Positions 35,201-47,900 of a DNA stretch of 52,394 nt are shown here, one piece after another. How positions within the stretch are numbered: the first letter of the stretch is position 1; each line of letters opens with the position of its first letter. The DNA is from JBCDGZ01 sp038750655 (GTDB lineage Bacteria; Bacteroidota; Bacteroidia; Chitinophagales; Saprospiraceae). The stretch lies in NCBI GenBank assembly GCA_038750655.1, contig JBCDGZ010000036.1:1-52394 (forward strand). The letters run 5' to 3'. The notes beneath the pieces were generated by a model. It did no database searches. It was not told where the DNA came from and saw only the letters and a program-made list of their open reading frames with translations. Both the position numbers and the translations under genes were made by a program.

Positions 35201-35372
35201 GCTGCAAATCGTTGCTTTAGATGGCACCTTGATTCAGCAGACGGAGGTGTATTTGAGTGGGGATAATGACCTTCAAAACATTAACTTATCGGGCTATGGG
35301 GCAGGTGTTTATTTTGTGAAATTATACAACGAAAAGCACCATTTCATGAGGCGGGCAGTACGCCTAAGATAG
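32292..35372 (+). CDS. Secreted right-handed beta-helix/Ig-like protein with T9SS type A sorting domain
   Basis: A 1026-residue protein with signal peptide (MNRIYTLAATLLLCLCTFQLNAQ). Residues about 24-480 form a choice-of-anchor-Q-type parallel beta-helix: IYVRSGGTGNGSSWAQA at the start, then recurring N-C-TF-x-x-N-x-A-x-x-GGG-M-YNNG coils, ending QVDLGAYEY. One I-set-like Ig domain follows (about 485-570, YQWQKDNVDIPG, DVGAYRCRV). Then come four similar Ig-like repeats of about 90 residues (to about 930, each with a CxGx motif, YxWxLNG, D-x-L-x-D-G-x-x-x-x-C). The C-terminus (LKLFPNPSKGQFTLS, GAGVYFVKLY) is a type A sorting domain. Parallel beta-helices often bind or cleave polysaccharides; no catalytic residues could be assigned, so binding is the safer reading. 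The coding strand changes from C-rich to G-rich near 33640, about where the helix ends. Confidence 0.93.
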   Translation: MNRIYTLAATLLLCLCTFQLNAQRIYVRSGGTGNGSSWAQASGDLSSALATAIPGTEIWVAAGTYYPTTCSPCSNSDQRIYFEIPDQVAIYGGFTGTETQRNQRDWTANRCILSGDIDQDGTLSNNAFTILYTHDVSPTTLLDGFTIQHGNAVDLSAPYGAPPNTGGGWYNDGSQATNISNPTIRNCTFRWNHAVGFGGGMYNDGCFTGEGNPLLVNCTFWQNQANEGGGGMYNNGSFDGDCSPTYVNCNFQDNFSQNSGGGLFNNGLSGNSGPIINNSTFSENRVDLYGAGIYNLGNEGNCSPWLTNCTFFSNQALAAACIYNIGSDQGNSSPVITNCTFYGNQADVGVCVYNQAVDSTGNANPIVTNSIFWGNIANSGFGYVFQNVYGEPTISYSLVQVDNCTELNTGLNGSVQCGSNMIFNDDPMLVDPANNDFHLSLSSPGIDQGDNMAINATGLTVDLDSLLRISNGQVDLGAYEYAQVAYVAPVISGQPQAQRVCEGTALQFEVMVEGSRPLSYQWQKDNVDIPGATDSIWVISSAVVADVGAYRCRVTGAQQEVVFSAGAALEVDAFLEVALSIEATDTSICRGQMVTFRAHVTNAGSSPIYQWQLNGQVIGSNQDSLSIDSLKNGDELTCILQSSIPCPEQAMVQAEAITVSVQDYAAPTISITTTEARICDGELVTFNATATDGGSDPIYTWLIGLNQTGGNTPSFSTDQLQDGDEVWCVLNSSLECLNVNQVPSNRIVMEVDTFVMATVDIVADTTQLCAGEAAAVEALPTNGGTNPYYRWYLNGALASFDRAIFTSDQLVDGEELYCEMLSSESCVLESTVTSDTLTFSIDSLLEVSVQIEIPDTMICPGDTITFTAIAANGGDFPVFQWQLNGQVVGDSSGIFITDTLEEGDRIQCLLSSSLSCVVEDSVASNAINISMDNCMVATDDINLNVHLKLFPNPSKGQFTLSTQGLHGEFELQIVALDGTLIQQTEVYLSGDNDLQNINLSGYGAGVYFVKLYNEKHHFMRRAVRLR

Positions 35373-35916
35373 GGCCATATTTACCTGTTTATCGCTTGTG
35401 CGGGAAGTTTAATATGTCACATGCATTTTAATTATTTTTATATATAAAATCTCAAGTCTATTTTCTCCAAATTTGGTCGATTTTTAGACCGGAATCTCTA
35501 CATACAAAAAAATCTGAAGCCCTTATCATTGCTGCATTTGTGCGAGAAAAAGCCCTTTTTACTCGTCACAGAATCCCTGGATTTGAGCTAAAAAATATTT
35601 CCTTCCGTTGATCTCATCGTTTTTTATTGAAATTATAACTATTTGATAATTAAGTTTTTAAGGATGGCACCTTTTGGTATTAAAAAGGTTCAGTTAAAGC
35701 CATAAAAAAATTACGTATATAAATTTTTTTAGGCATAATGATTGCATCACCCCTTTCAATAGTGTCCCCGTAGGCCTGCGAACGAACTTTGGTATAGGAA
35801 GCAGGCGAAACACGAATGACATACACACAAATCAAAATTGAACTAGTACCCCTCGGCTGGATTCCCCGAAAGGCCGTTTAGTCGAACCTTATTTAAAACG
35901 TGCTACCTGGAAACGT
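35373..35916 (+). promoter_or_regulatory. Long leader region upstream of the giant adhesin gene
   Basis: This 544-bp gap has no gene that I can support. The first 380 bp are A/T-rich. The last 150 bp are more G/C-rich and contain two candidate stems: GCCTGC (35774-35779) with GCAGGC (35801-35806) around a 21-nt loop, and CGGC/GCCG around 35853-35875. A near-consensus -7 (GAACTTTG, 35784-35791) lacks a -33 partner. The layout suggests a structured 5' UTR, but no known riboswitch class was recognised. Confidence 0.4.
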
Positions 35917-38900
35917 ATGGTAAACCAGTTTTACACTTTATTTCGGTTAGTGATAATTGTGTGCATCGTTCAGCAATGGGGGAGTGCCCAATCGGGTATA
36001 TGTGACCCAAGTACGCCTTTCGAGCAGGCGGACTTATCTTCTGATCCATCATCGAGCTGGATTTCCAGCAATGTGATGCGTTCGGGTACCTGTTGTGGTG
36101 GCTCTACTTCTGGATGCGTAGAATTTGAACTTACTCTTCACCCAAATGCCATCGGAATTCAATTCGACATTTTGTCGGGGACTTCCGCTTCTGGCAATTA
36201 TGAGGTCAATTGCGGCACTCCGACTCCCCTCGGGGATCAGATCTGCCTCAACGGAACCGGACCTCATACGGTAACCTTCTGTAACACCACAGGAGGCTTT
36301 AACACCTATTTCATTCAATCCATTGCATCTACGATTCTAACCGCAGATGCTACTGTGCGTGAAGGTTGTGATCAGCAACTCAACGTCACGGGGGTGGATC
36401 CCACCACCATCGTATGGAATGATATCACCTCTGGCACTGGTGCCTACAACAGTTATCTGAGCTGTACCTCAGCTTGCGATGATCCGACCATCAACGTTCC
36501 CGCTGGTGGTCCTACTGTTATTGAGTACCAGGTGTGTGGAGACGTTGATCCGCTGTTCTGCACCGGAACATCTCCCACACTCTGCGATACCTTGACGGTT
36601 ACCGTTACTCCGGCTTTCGTCGCCTCGGTCAGTCCAAGTCCCGCAATTGCTTGTATCAATTCAGGAGCGACGACCTTACCGACGATTTCTGTACTGACCT
36701 CCGAACCGACCTACACCTATAACTATACTTGGTACAGCGGCCCTAATGCCACGGGTGCTATTGTGAGCACGTCAAGCACTTATACTCCATTGGGCGTTGG
36801 TACTTATTCTGTGATTATAGAGGATGCGATTTATGGAGCTTGTACAAGACAGCTGTTCAATATCGATGCTTACTTTGCGAATTGTGTAGAAGACTGTAAT
36901 AATGAAACAGATGATGATGGTGATGGCTTAATTGATAGCTTTGACCCAGACTGTCCTTGTGATGAAGAAGAATTTTTCGGACAATGTGATCCAGATTGTC
37001 AATATACTCCTACCACTCCACCAACTTTTGACATCGCTCAAGAGTGGCAGAGTGATAGCGCTGTCATTACCTTGGCTCCAATGGTAGCAGGTGATTTAGA
37101 TGGTGATGGAATGACGGAGATTGTAGCCGTAAAAGCTACTCCGGCTGGAACTTGGTCGCAGGCCAATAATATTATGATTTTTGATGGGGCGACAGGCGCT
37201 TTGAAGTACCGACCGAACACCCTCAATATATTGTACAAGAACAAAGGGATGGCCATTGCGGATGCCGACCGAGATGGGCGAGGGGAGATTTACTATCTCA
37301 TTGCCTACGAGGCTGGAGCCACCCTTCGACGACGAATAGCCTGCTATGAATACAATCCTTCATTAACGAATCCAGCTGGTACAGGTACCGGCTCTTTTGC
37401 GTTAGTATGGACATCAGACAATCAGGTTACCTGTGGCTTGGGCAGCGGGGAGGTCGATAATGTCGATGCCTTCTCGGTGAGCGTAACCGACTTCAACTAT
37501 GACGGTATTCCAGAGGTTGTGGTAGGGAATGAAATCTACAATGCCACCAACGGCCGCCGCATCGCTACTGGTGGGGCCAATTCTATTGGTAGCTTAGTAG
37601 ACGATTATAGTGTCCACGCACATCCACACGCCTACAGCGTTGCTGCTGATGTCTTGCCGGATGCGGCTTGTACGGATTGTAGTGGGCTGGAATTGATCGC
37701 TGGTAATCAGGTTTATGCAGTGAATATTGTTTCTGGGACGATGACGGTTGTTCGTACCGCTCCTTCTGGTTTGGGCGATGGGATGACCTCCTTGGTGGAT
37801 TATGATTTGGATGGGGACCTCGATGCTGTTGTAACCTCCATTAATAGTACCAACTCATATCTTTATATCTGGGACTTGCAGACGGCAACCCAGATCGGGA
37901 ATACCCACACCATTACGACGACGAGCTGGGATTATCGCTCGGCGAGTAATGCGACCATTGCTGACTTCGATGGTGATGGCCGTCCGGAAATTGGTGTTTG
38001 TGGTAACTACGTCTTTCAAGTTGTAGATGATTATACGGTAGATATAAGCGGTGTTGGAGGGGTGCTTTGGAGCATCAGTACAACAGACCGCTCGGGAATG
38101 ACAGGTGCGACGGCCTTCGACTTCAACGCCGATGGTGTCGTAGAAGTCATCTACCGCGATGAGTCCAACGTTCGGATCATCTCTGGCCCTACGGGGGCCG
38201 ACCTCGGCACCTTCGCCTGCGGTTCAACAACCGCCTCCGAATATCCCATCGTTATTGATGTCGATAACGATGACCAGGCGGAGATCGTTTGTTCCTGCTC
38301 CCCAACTACCTACGGCCGCAACGGTAACCTCACCGCCTTCGGCTCTAACAACTTCCCCTGGGTCCCGACTCGTCAGCTTTGGAACCAATATCCCTATTTC
38401 ATCACCAATATCAATGATGACCTGACCGTTCCTTTTGAGCAGCAGTCACATCACTTGGTCGGCAGCCCGGCCGCCGGAACCTCCGGTCGCCTCAATAGCT
38501 ACCTCCGACAAGTAGGGCCGTTTGATAATAATGGCGACCCCTTCTATCCTGCTGCAGATTTAGAAGCAGAGATCCTGACGGCGCTGGCACCGAACTGCCA
38601 GAACCTAGATCAGATCGACGTGACCATTAAGTTTAGAAATGTAGGAAACGGAACCATTCCGAGTGGCAATGAGTTCACCGTCTATCTAGGTGATCCTCAA
38701 AACACTGGGGCATTGGTTCTGGGTGTCTATTCCCTCAATTCTAGTATCACCGTTAACGATTCCCTCAATCAAACCATTACAGTGGCCGTGCCTTTCGGCT
38801 ATCTGCCATTCGACTTGTATGTCGTCGGTAGCGACAACGGAACAACCGCGATACCATTTGATTTGTCGACAGATTTTCCAAATACGACATTAATCGAATG

Positions 38901-41900
38901 TGATTACACCAATAATATTGATGACATCGCCCTGGATACCTGTATGTTATCCAATGATTCTATCGCTCCGGTCTTTACCGATTTACCACCTAATCTGACG
39001 GTTAATTGTGGGACAGTGGTAGACATCACTGGGCCAACTATGACGGACAATTGTGACCTGAATTTGACTACTACAATTTCTCTGGATACGATTAATTCTG
39101 TCTGTAGTAAGTTTGTCAGAAGAGAGTGGACTGCGACCGATAATTGCGGCAACACCACCTCCTATATTCAGACCATTCGATTGAACGATGTGGAGGCACC
39201 AACCTTCTCAGGAGTGCCCGCAGATGTAACAGTTTCTTGTACCAACATTCCAGAACCACCAGAGATTGGTGTACCTACGGACTCTATACAGAACCTGGCT
39301 TTGAATGGAACAGCCACCCAGTCCAGTACTGGTTTTGGAGGTGTTGCCAGCAGAGCTATTGACGGGAATACCGACGGAGATTTTTTCAACGGTTCTACTA
39401 CTTTTGCCAATGCCGGAACCAATCCTTGGTGGCAGGTTGATCTGGGTGCGCTGAACTATATCACCAACCTAGAGATTTACAATCGTGCAGATTGTTGCGA
39501 GAATAATTTTAGGAACTTCTTTATCTTCATCTCAGATGCTCCCTTCACCTCCAACGATCCGGATGTGCTGCTATACGATCCTAATGTCAATGCACAGTAT
39601 ATTCTGGATACCGTAGCCTTCCCATCGGCATTTACTATTAACGCTACTGGTCGCTATGTAAGAATTCAGCTCAAGGACAACGGGCCACTGAGCATCGCCG
39701 AATTGCGAGTGATCGGAGGTAACGGTGGAATTACGGCTGGTGATGATTGTGACGAGACCGTTAATGTTAGCTTTAGTGAAGTACAAAATGGCTCTGGCTG
39801 TAACTACGACATTCTGCGTACCTGGACGGCGACCGACAACTGCGGTAATATCAGTAGTGCGAGTCAGATCATTACCGTACAGGATGATACACCACCTGTA
39901 TTTGAGCCTCTACCCGATATTACAATTAGTTGTACAGACACGGCAGCAGTAGCGCCGTTGGCCGTCGATAGTTGCGGAAATAATGCGACTGTTACCTTGG
40001 TCAGCACCGTTCAAACCAATGTTCAACTTTGTTCTTATGACCTAGAACGTACCTGGCGAGCAGTGGATGATTGTGGCAACTCCGTAGTAGTTACCCAAAA
40101 TATCAGAGTGCTTGATGATCAGGATCCACTCATTGTTAGGGCCTACCATGTCAATGCACCTGGAGATACTACCTTTGTTAGCATCAGAGACACCATCCTC
40201 ACTTGTGGTGATGTAGTGCCTAAAGTTCCAGATGTAGACGTCCGGGATGGCTGCTCCAACTCTATTCTCTTTGGGTATAACGAAACGGTAACGGGAACTA
40301 ACTATTGTGATTCGACCATCGTAAGAAGTTGGGAGCTATTGGATGAATGTGGTAATGATACGACCATTACACAGACCATTGCTTTCCGAGATACGACACC
40401 ACCAGTCATCACCGGCGTACCAGCAGATATTTCTATTGATTGTACAGATTGTATTCAATCGTTCCTCAATGGAGATATGGAAACGCCAGACCTCCCCGGT
40501 GCCTGGGCTTATGTTAATGCAAACGATATTCCTGGATGGAGTACAACGGCGACCAACAACGTCATTGAGTTTCAGTCCAGTGGAGCCATCGACGGTGTAG
40601 CTTCCTACGGTGGAAATCAACACGCCGAGTTGAATGGTACGCAAAATTCTGACCTTTATCAGGAGTTCTGTACCATCCCAACGACTACACTACAAATCAG
40701 CTTTGCCCACCATAAGCGTATGGGAGGCATCAATACCTCAGATGATATTATGGAGGTCTTCATCGGACCTAACCTAGGGACCTTGACTTCTATGGGTACC
40801 TATACCGCTACGGGAACTTCGGGCTGGACAGTACATAATGTAAGTTACGTTGTACCAGCTGGGCAAACCAATACGGTATTCCTTTTCCGAGCGATTCAGG
40901 GAGCACCGGGGAATATTACCTACGGTAACCTTATCGATGAGATCAACGTAGTTACGCTTTTCAATCCACCGTTTATTCCTTCTGCAACGGATGAGTGCGA
41001 TTCTTTTGTAGAATTGGAATTGTCAGAGTCTAGAGAGGAAGGAACCTGTGGGGAAAACTTCCGTCTGACCCGCTCTTGGACCGCGACCGACGATTGTGGT
41101 AACCAAACTGTTGAAACGCAAGTACTGACGGTTGGTGACCTTGAACCTCCGGTGATTACGGGCGTACCACCAGATACCATGATTATAAGTTGTGATTCTA
41201 TCCCAGATACGAATAGTAGTGTTGTCATCACAGATAACTGTACTTCGGCCGTTACCATTACCTACAATGAAGTAGGTGGGGGAGGATGTGAATATGTGAT
41301 CACTCGTACCTGGACGGCGCAGGATGATTGTAATAACGTCACCGACACCAGTCAGGTATTGGTGGTGAGAGATACGACCCCACCTGTACTGAACGGTGTA
41401 CCGGCGGATATAACTATAGCCTGTAGCAATATACCTAATGCACCAACTGTAACGGCAAGCGATAATTGTTTTACCGCTGGTCCTGTTACCTTTACAGAAA
41501 ATTATATTGCGGACGGTTGCGACAATAATTACAGTATTGAAAGAATTTGGTCGTCTATTGATGACTGTGGTAATGAAGCCAGAGATACCCAGACCATTAC
41601 GGTATTCAATACGACCTTACCGGTCTTCGCCGGCGTACCGGCAGATACCATACTGCCCTGCGGTGCCTCACTGCCCACTCCACCCATCGTCACGGCAACC
41701 GATGGCTGCGGCAACTTCGCCATCGTATTTGTCAACGATGTACAATCCGGTTCTGGCTGTTCCTACACCGTTACCCGTACCTGGACGGCAGTAGACGACT
41801 GTGGTTTAATCAATACAACTAGTCAACTGCTTAGCCTCTCTGACGATGTAACTGGTCCGAGCTTCACCATTCCTAATGATACGACTATTGCTTGTTCAGA

Positions 41901-44900
41901 TTTGATGGCTGCCGTCACTCCAACCGTTACGGATAATTGTACGGCTGATCCTAGCATTTCCTTGGAGGAATTCAGAAATTTTGCTGCCTGTCCGCAAGTA
42001 CTAACACGTACTTGGACGGCAACGGATGATTGTGGCAACGAAACGGTACAAGTACAAACCATCTATCTGGCTTGCGAGTGTTGTGAGAACGGTATCGATG
42101 ATGATGGCGATGGCCTTGTCGATGGTAATGACCCGGAATGTCCTTGTGTGAGTGGAAGTTCTTCGCTGACTTGTGATACCATGTCGTTCTACTATATTCC
42201 ACCAGTATGGCAGACCAACGGAGGCTCTTTTAATAATCCTTCTTCTCTGGTGATTTCGACCTCTAGTGCTTCGGCTAATGTGAATGTCCGCACGCCAGAT
42301 GGTACGACTTTCAACCAGAACTACACCGTAGTTAATGGAACAGCGACGGTTATTAATTTGAATATCAACCTGCTCCAAACTCCTAATGAGAATACCGCTG
42401 AATTAGATCGTGGTTTCATCGTCGAAGCCGACAATCCTGTGCAGGTACTCTATCGTTTGGATGCGCAGAATAATAAGCTGCTGGTTACTGTTAAAGGGGA
42501 ACAGGCTTTGGGTCGTGCTTTCCGTACAGCGAGCCAGACCAAGACCTGTGGGAATGCCAATACCGGGGTGAGGGAAAATCACTTCATCTCTGTCATGGCT
42601 GTGGAAGATAATACCCAGGTCCGCTTTGAGTTTACGGCTCAAATGGCGGGCGGGCTGACCAGTCCGCACATCATTACTTTGAATGCTGGAGAGACCTACT
42701 TGGTCCGTGATGATAATGTCAACGAAACGATTACGGGGTCTTTGGTATTTGCTGATAAACCGGTGGCGGTCTTGAGTGGTTCGCAGCATACCCGAGTTTG
42801 TAACTCCTCGGGACTTGATGGTGGGGTGGACCAATTGGTGCCCACCTGTTTGATGGGTTCTAATTATGTTGTCAATCGAGGGGATGGGCCAGACTATCAG
42901 AACTACGCCATCATTGTAGCGATTGAAAACAATACCCCGATTTATATCGATGGCAGCACGACGCCGGATACGATTTTGAATGCCGGGGAGTATTATGAAT
43001 ATGATATTCCAGGGGCCTACGGCGATCCGCATTACATCAGTTCGGACAAGGCAATTTATGTTTATCACGTCTCCGGTATTGCCTCGGGTAAAGCCGAGGT
43101 GGGGATGGCGCTGGCTGCGCCGATTGGCAACTGTTCGGGAGATCGCTACGTCGAATTCTTTAAGTTTGCTGGTGGGGACGACCACGCCGCCTATGTTATC
43201 ATTCCTAACACCGGCCTGGCTTCTTTGACCTTAAATGGTAATCCTTACACTACTTATACTACAGCGGTTCCTATTCCTGGACTGCCGACGCACTCTTCGG
43301 TTATTTTCTTTGAGGCCGACCTGGCCAATCAGAACATCATCGAATCCGACGAATACATGCACGCTGCATTGCTGGTGGGGAATTCCCCCTCGGGAACCTT
43401 CGGTTACCTGACCAGCTTCCAGGATCAAATCCTGGTCGTTGACCCCGATGATAATTTGCCAACCACTGCTTACTTCTTAGATACCCTCTGCCAGGGCGAT
43501 GCCGTTTCACATTGTATCGATGCCTTCAGTTGTGCAGGGGCGCACTACATCACTTCGATCACCGAAACTTCAGGAACAGGGGCCGCCGTACAGACTTCAA
43601 GTCTTTGTTTTGACTATGTTGCTCCATCCACCTTTAATGGTCTCGATGAAGTAACAATTGTAATAGAGAATGACAACGGAATCGAGCAGGCCATCTGTCT
43701 GCAATTCTTCGTCTGTAGCGGTAATCCTTCCTTTACTAATATTCCAGCTGATACGATCATTGGCTGCGATAATCCACTACCGCCTCGGGTGGATCCAGAT
43801 ATTTTATACGATTGTGATCCATACTATGTATTGGATTATCAGGAACAAATCTTTGGGATTACCGATCGTTGTTTGGGCTACTTCTTGACCAGAACCTGGA
43901 CCATCTCGGACACCTGCGGTAATTCTTCTACTGCTCAGCAGCGCATCATCATCCGGGATGATATTGCACCGACGATTACGATTGATGATGGCGGGACTTT
44001 GTCGACAGCAGATACCTGCGCTTGCCTGGGCAACGCTGGAGAATTGTACCGAGAATACTGGGATGGTATCAGCGGTACGGACATCGATGATCTGATTGAT
44101 GGTACGAATAACTTTACCCTGGCTCCAACCAGTACCTCTATCCTAAATACTTTCCAAGGTCCTAATAATATTGGAAGTGATTACGGAACGAGAGTAAGAG
44201 GATACATCTCTCCAACTGAGACAGGCAACCACACCTTCAACCTCACCGGAGATGATGACAACTACCTCTACTTTAATCCACAAGGCTGCGATGCTGACGG
44301 AATAGAGTTGATTGCTTATTACGATGGCTGGACCAATGTAACAGAGCATACTAAGTATACGACGCAAACTTCTGCGACTTTCTTCTTAGAAGCTGGCAGA
44401 TACTATTATATTGAATTATTACAAAAAGAAGGTAGCGGTGGCGACCATTTCCAGGTGTACTGGCAAACGCCGAGCATCACCAGTTGGACGATTATTCCGG
44501 GAACAGAATTCTTCGGCCACAATGCTGGCTGTACCTATCGCAATCAAGATTGTGTAGGAGGAACGGATGGAGAATTGACCATCGAACGTTACAGCATCTC
44601 AGGCACAAGCGAGATTTCTGATCTATTGGATGATCCTAATTATCCCGCAAATCCTTCTTTCACTGGAACGATTAACAGTTTCCAAGGACCTGTAAATGTA
44701 GACAATAACTTTGGAACTCGAGTGCGTGGACATATCGTACCGAGTGAAACGGGTAATTACCTGTTCAACGTTACGGCGGATGACTATATCCACCTTTACT
44801 TAAGTACCGATGAAACCGCAGAGAACGCCACCCGAATCGCGTATGCGGATACTTATACTGGTCCGACGGATCATACTACTGTTGCTTCCCAAACTTCTGT

Positions 44901-47900
44901 AAGCATTCCTTTGGTTGCTGGCAATGAGTACTACGTAGAGATGTACCACCTTGATGCCGGTGGCGGGGATTTCTTCAACGTGTATTGGCAGACGCCGAGT
45001 AGTAGCACTTGGACGATCGTGCCCGGAGCTAATTTATCTAATATCGGCGACGACTGTTCTTCACCAGATAATACAGTCGACTGTGGTGCTTCGCCACCAA
45101 CAGCCCCAAGTTACACTATTGTAGATAATTGTGATAACAATCCGACGATCTCTGTGACCAGTGGCGTTTCAGGTAGTGGATGTACATTAGTATATGAGTT
45201 CTACTATGAGGCAGAAGATAACTGTGGAAATGTTGCTAGAGATACCAGTCGTATTACAGTAGAAGATTCAGACGCACCAGTCTTTGACAGTTTACCTGCC
45301 GATATTACGGTGCTTTGTTCAGATATTAATACAAATATTCCAACGATTACAGCTACCGATTTTTGTGATGGATCAATTACCGCTACCTATACTGACGTTA
45401 CGACCAACAATGGTTGTGACGACATCGTCACTCGGACCTGGACGGTAAGTGATAACTGTGGGAATACAGCGACTCACGATCAGATTTTAACGATTGGGTC
45501 CAGCTTTGACGCCGGTCCCGCCCCGATTGCGGACATCAATTGTGGCGATCCATTCCCTGTACAAGAGACCCTGACGGCCTCGGATTGTGGCGGTGCCGTT
45601 ATTGTTACTCAATCTATCGATCCTTATACGGTAGATATTTGTAATGGCTATTCAGTGACTTATCGCTGGTCCGTATCTAATGGCTGTGGAACAACTATTG
45701 ATACTTCACAGAGTTTTAATATATTACCAGACAATACACCGCCTGTTTTTGATTCTTTGCCAGCAGTGATCGCCGATGTCAGCTGTGGTGATCCATTACC
45801 TACACCAGAGGCCCTGACTGCTACGGATGCTTGTAATGTCAATAGCGGTACAATGACCATCCTGGATAGTATCCCCCTTGGGATTGGGGGTAACGCCGAC
45901 TACATTTGGGGCGAAACAGATTGTAACCTGGCTACAGGTACACAAACACTTAATATCACCATACCCGGTGACATCAGCTGTTACTCGAATATCTTCCTCG
46001 AAATAGGGATGGCTTCTGATGGAAACCTCGATTACAATGGTGGCGGTTCAGTATCAGATTGGGTAGACATCAATATCCTCTACGATGGCCTCACGGATCA
46101 CGTAGATAATGCCAATCCAGATTATTGTCTCACCGGAAATTTTGATGCTACCAAAACAGTTGGAGGAGAATCTAGCTGTAGCTGTGACTGGGGAATGCTT
46201 ACCCCACATTGTACCGGAAATTGGACGGATTGTACAGGTAATCTTCAACCAGATGTGCTGGTTTTCCCCAAGAATATCACGCCATTAACCAATAGCATCG
46301 CTATACAATTTGAGTACAGGGTAACCAACTCAGGATCGGGCTCTTGCGAAGATCCTTGCGATGAGCTTATCCAGGCCCAGTACGTTTTGATAAAGGGCAT
46401 CGCCGGCAACTGTACTGCTGCGACTGTAACTCCATCTGTCGATCCCTATGTTGTGGATGAATGTAATGGGTACGATGTTACCTATCGTTGGACGGCCGAA
46501 GATGATTGTGGAAATACGACTGACGTGACTCAAACCTTTAGCGTATTACCCGATAATACTGCTCCAAGTTTTGATGCACTACCTACTGCTATTGCTGATG
46601 TCTCCTGTGGTGATCCACTTCCGACCCAGCAAACGTTGACGGCAACCGATGATTGTACAACAGCAACCGTGACGCCATCAGTGGATGCTTACACTGTTGA
46701 TGAGTGTAATGGTTATGATATTACTTATCGCTGGGCAGTTGAAGATGATTGTGGAAATAGTACAGATATAACTCGGACCTTCAGCGTACTGCCTAATAAT
46801 ACAGCACCATCTTATTCTGCTTTTTACATCGATACGACGCTCATTACCGGAGGTTCTGCTGATGCGCACGTGTTGAGTAATAGTGATGAGATGATGAAAG
46901 GTTCGGTCAGCGGCATTACCGAAAGCTGGACCACCGTTAATTTCCCCGCCACCTTCAATACCACACCAGTTGTATTTGCACAATGTGTGACCTACGGAGA
47001 CTTCTATCCAGTCACAGCTCGCGTACGTAATATTACGACGACCTCTTTTGAAGTAAGACTTCAGGAAGAAGAAGCTTACAATGGTACTAATGATCATGGA
47101 GCCGAGACCGTCCACTGGGTAGCTGTCGAACAAGGTAGCCAGACCTCTAATTTCCGCTTTGAATGTGATGAAACGGGCAATGTTGTAACCCACAACTGGT
47201 CGACGGTCAACTTCGGTCAATCTTACAGCAGTAACCCCATCGTTATTGCTGAATCCCAATCCTTTAACGGTGGAGACCCTTTTACTTTACGTTATCAAAA
47301 TCTGACCTCAAGCAGCGTAGAGATTAGTGTTGATGAAGAGGAGTCCAATGATACGGAAACAGATCACACAACAGAGGATATAGGCTATGCCGTATTTAAT
47401 GCAGCGGGCGAGACTTTATACAATGATCAGAACCAAGTGATTGGTGAGGTCGGTAGTACGACTTTCCAACAGGATAATTCCAGTTCTTGGACAACCGTTA
47501 ACCTATCACGCAGTTATACCAATCCGGTAATCGTTACTGGCCCGATTAGCTATAATAATACGGAACCGGCAACGGTAAGAATTCGTAATGTAAGCGCCAA
47601 TAGCTTCCAGATTCAGATAGATGAATGGGATTATCAAAATGGCTTTCATCCTACGGAAACCATTCCTTACATGGTAGTCGATGACCCAATTTCTACGACT
47701 GAGAGTTATGACACTACTTTTGTGAGTCTGAACGATTCGACCTTGCTGTGTGGTGACACTATCCCGCGTGCACCGATCGTAGCGGGAGTCGATGATTGCA
47801 GTACGGCCACCGTGACGAGCTTCACAGAAACAGGCAGTAACGTTGGTTGTGATTCGACATTGACTCGCACTTGGACCATCGAAGATGCCTGCGGAAATGA

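Noticed and set aside
35760..35916. Cyclic-di-GMP or other known riboswitch before the giant gene
   Set aside because: The conserved core sequences of these classes are not present; only simple stems are visible.
42403..43185. Minus-strand frame opposite the giant gene
   Set aside because: It is antisense to the IgGFc-binding-like region, which has clear coding pattern on the plus strand.
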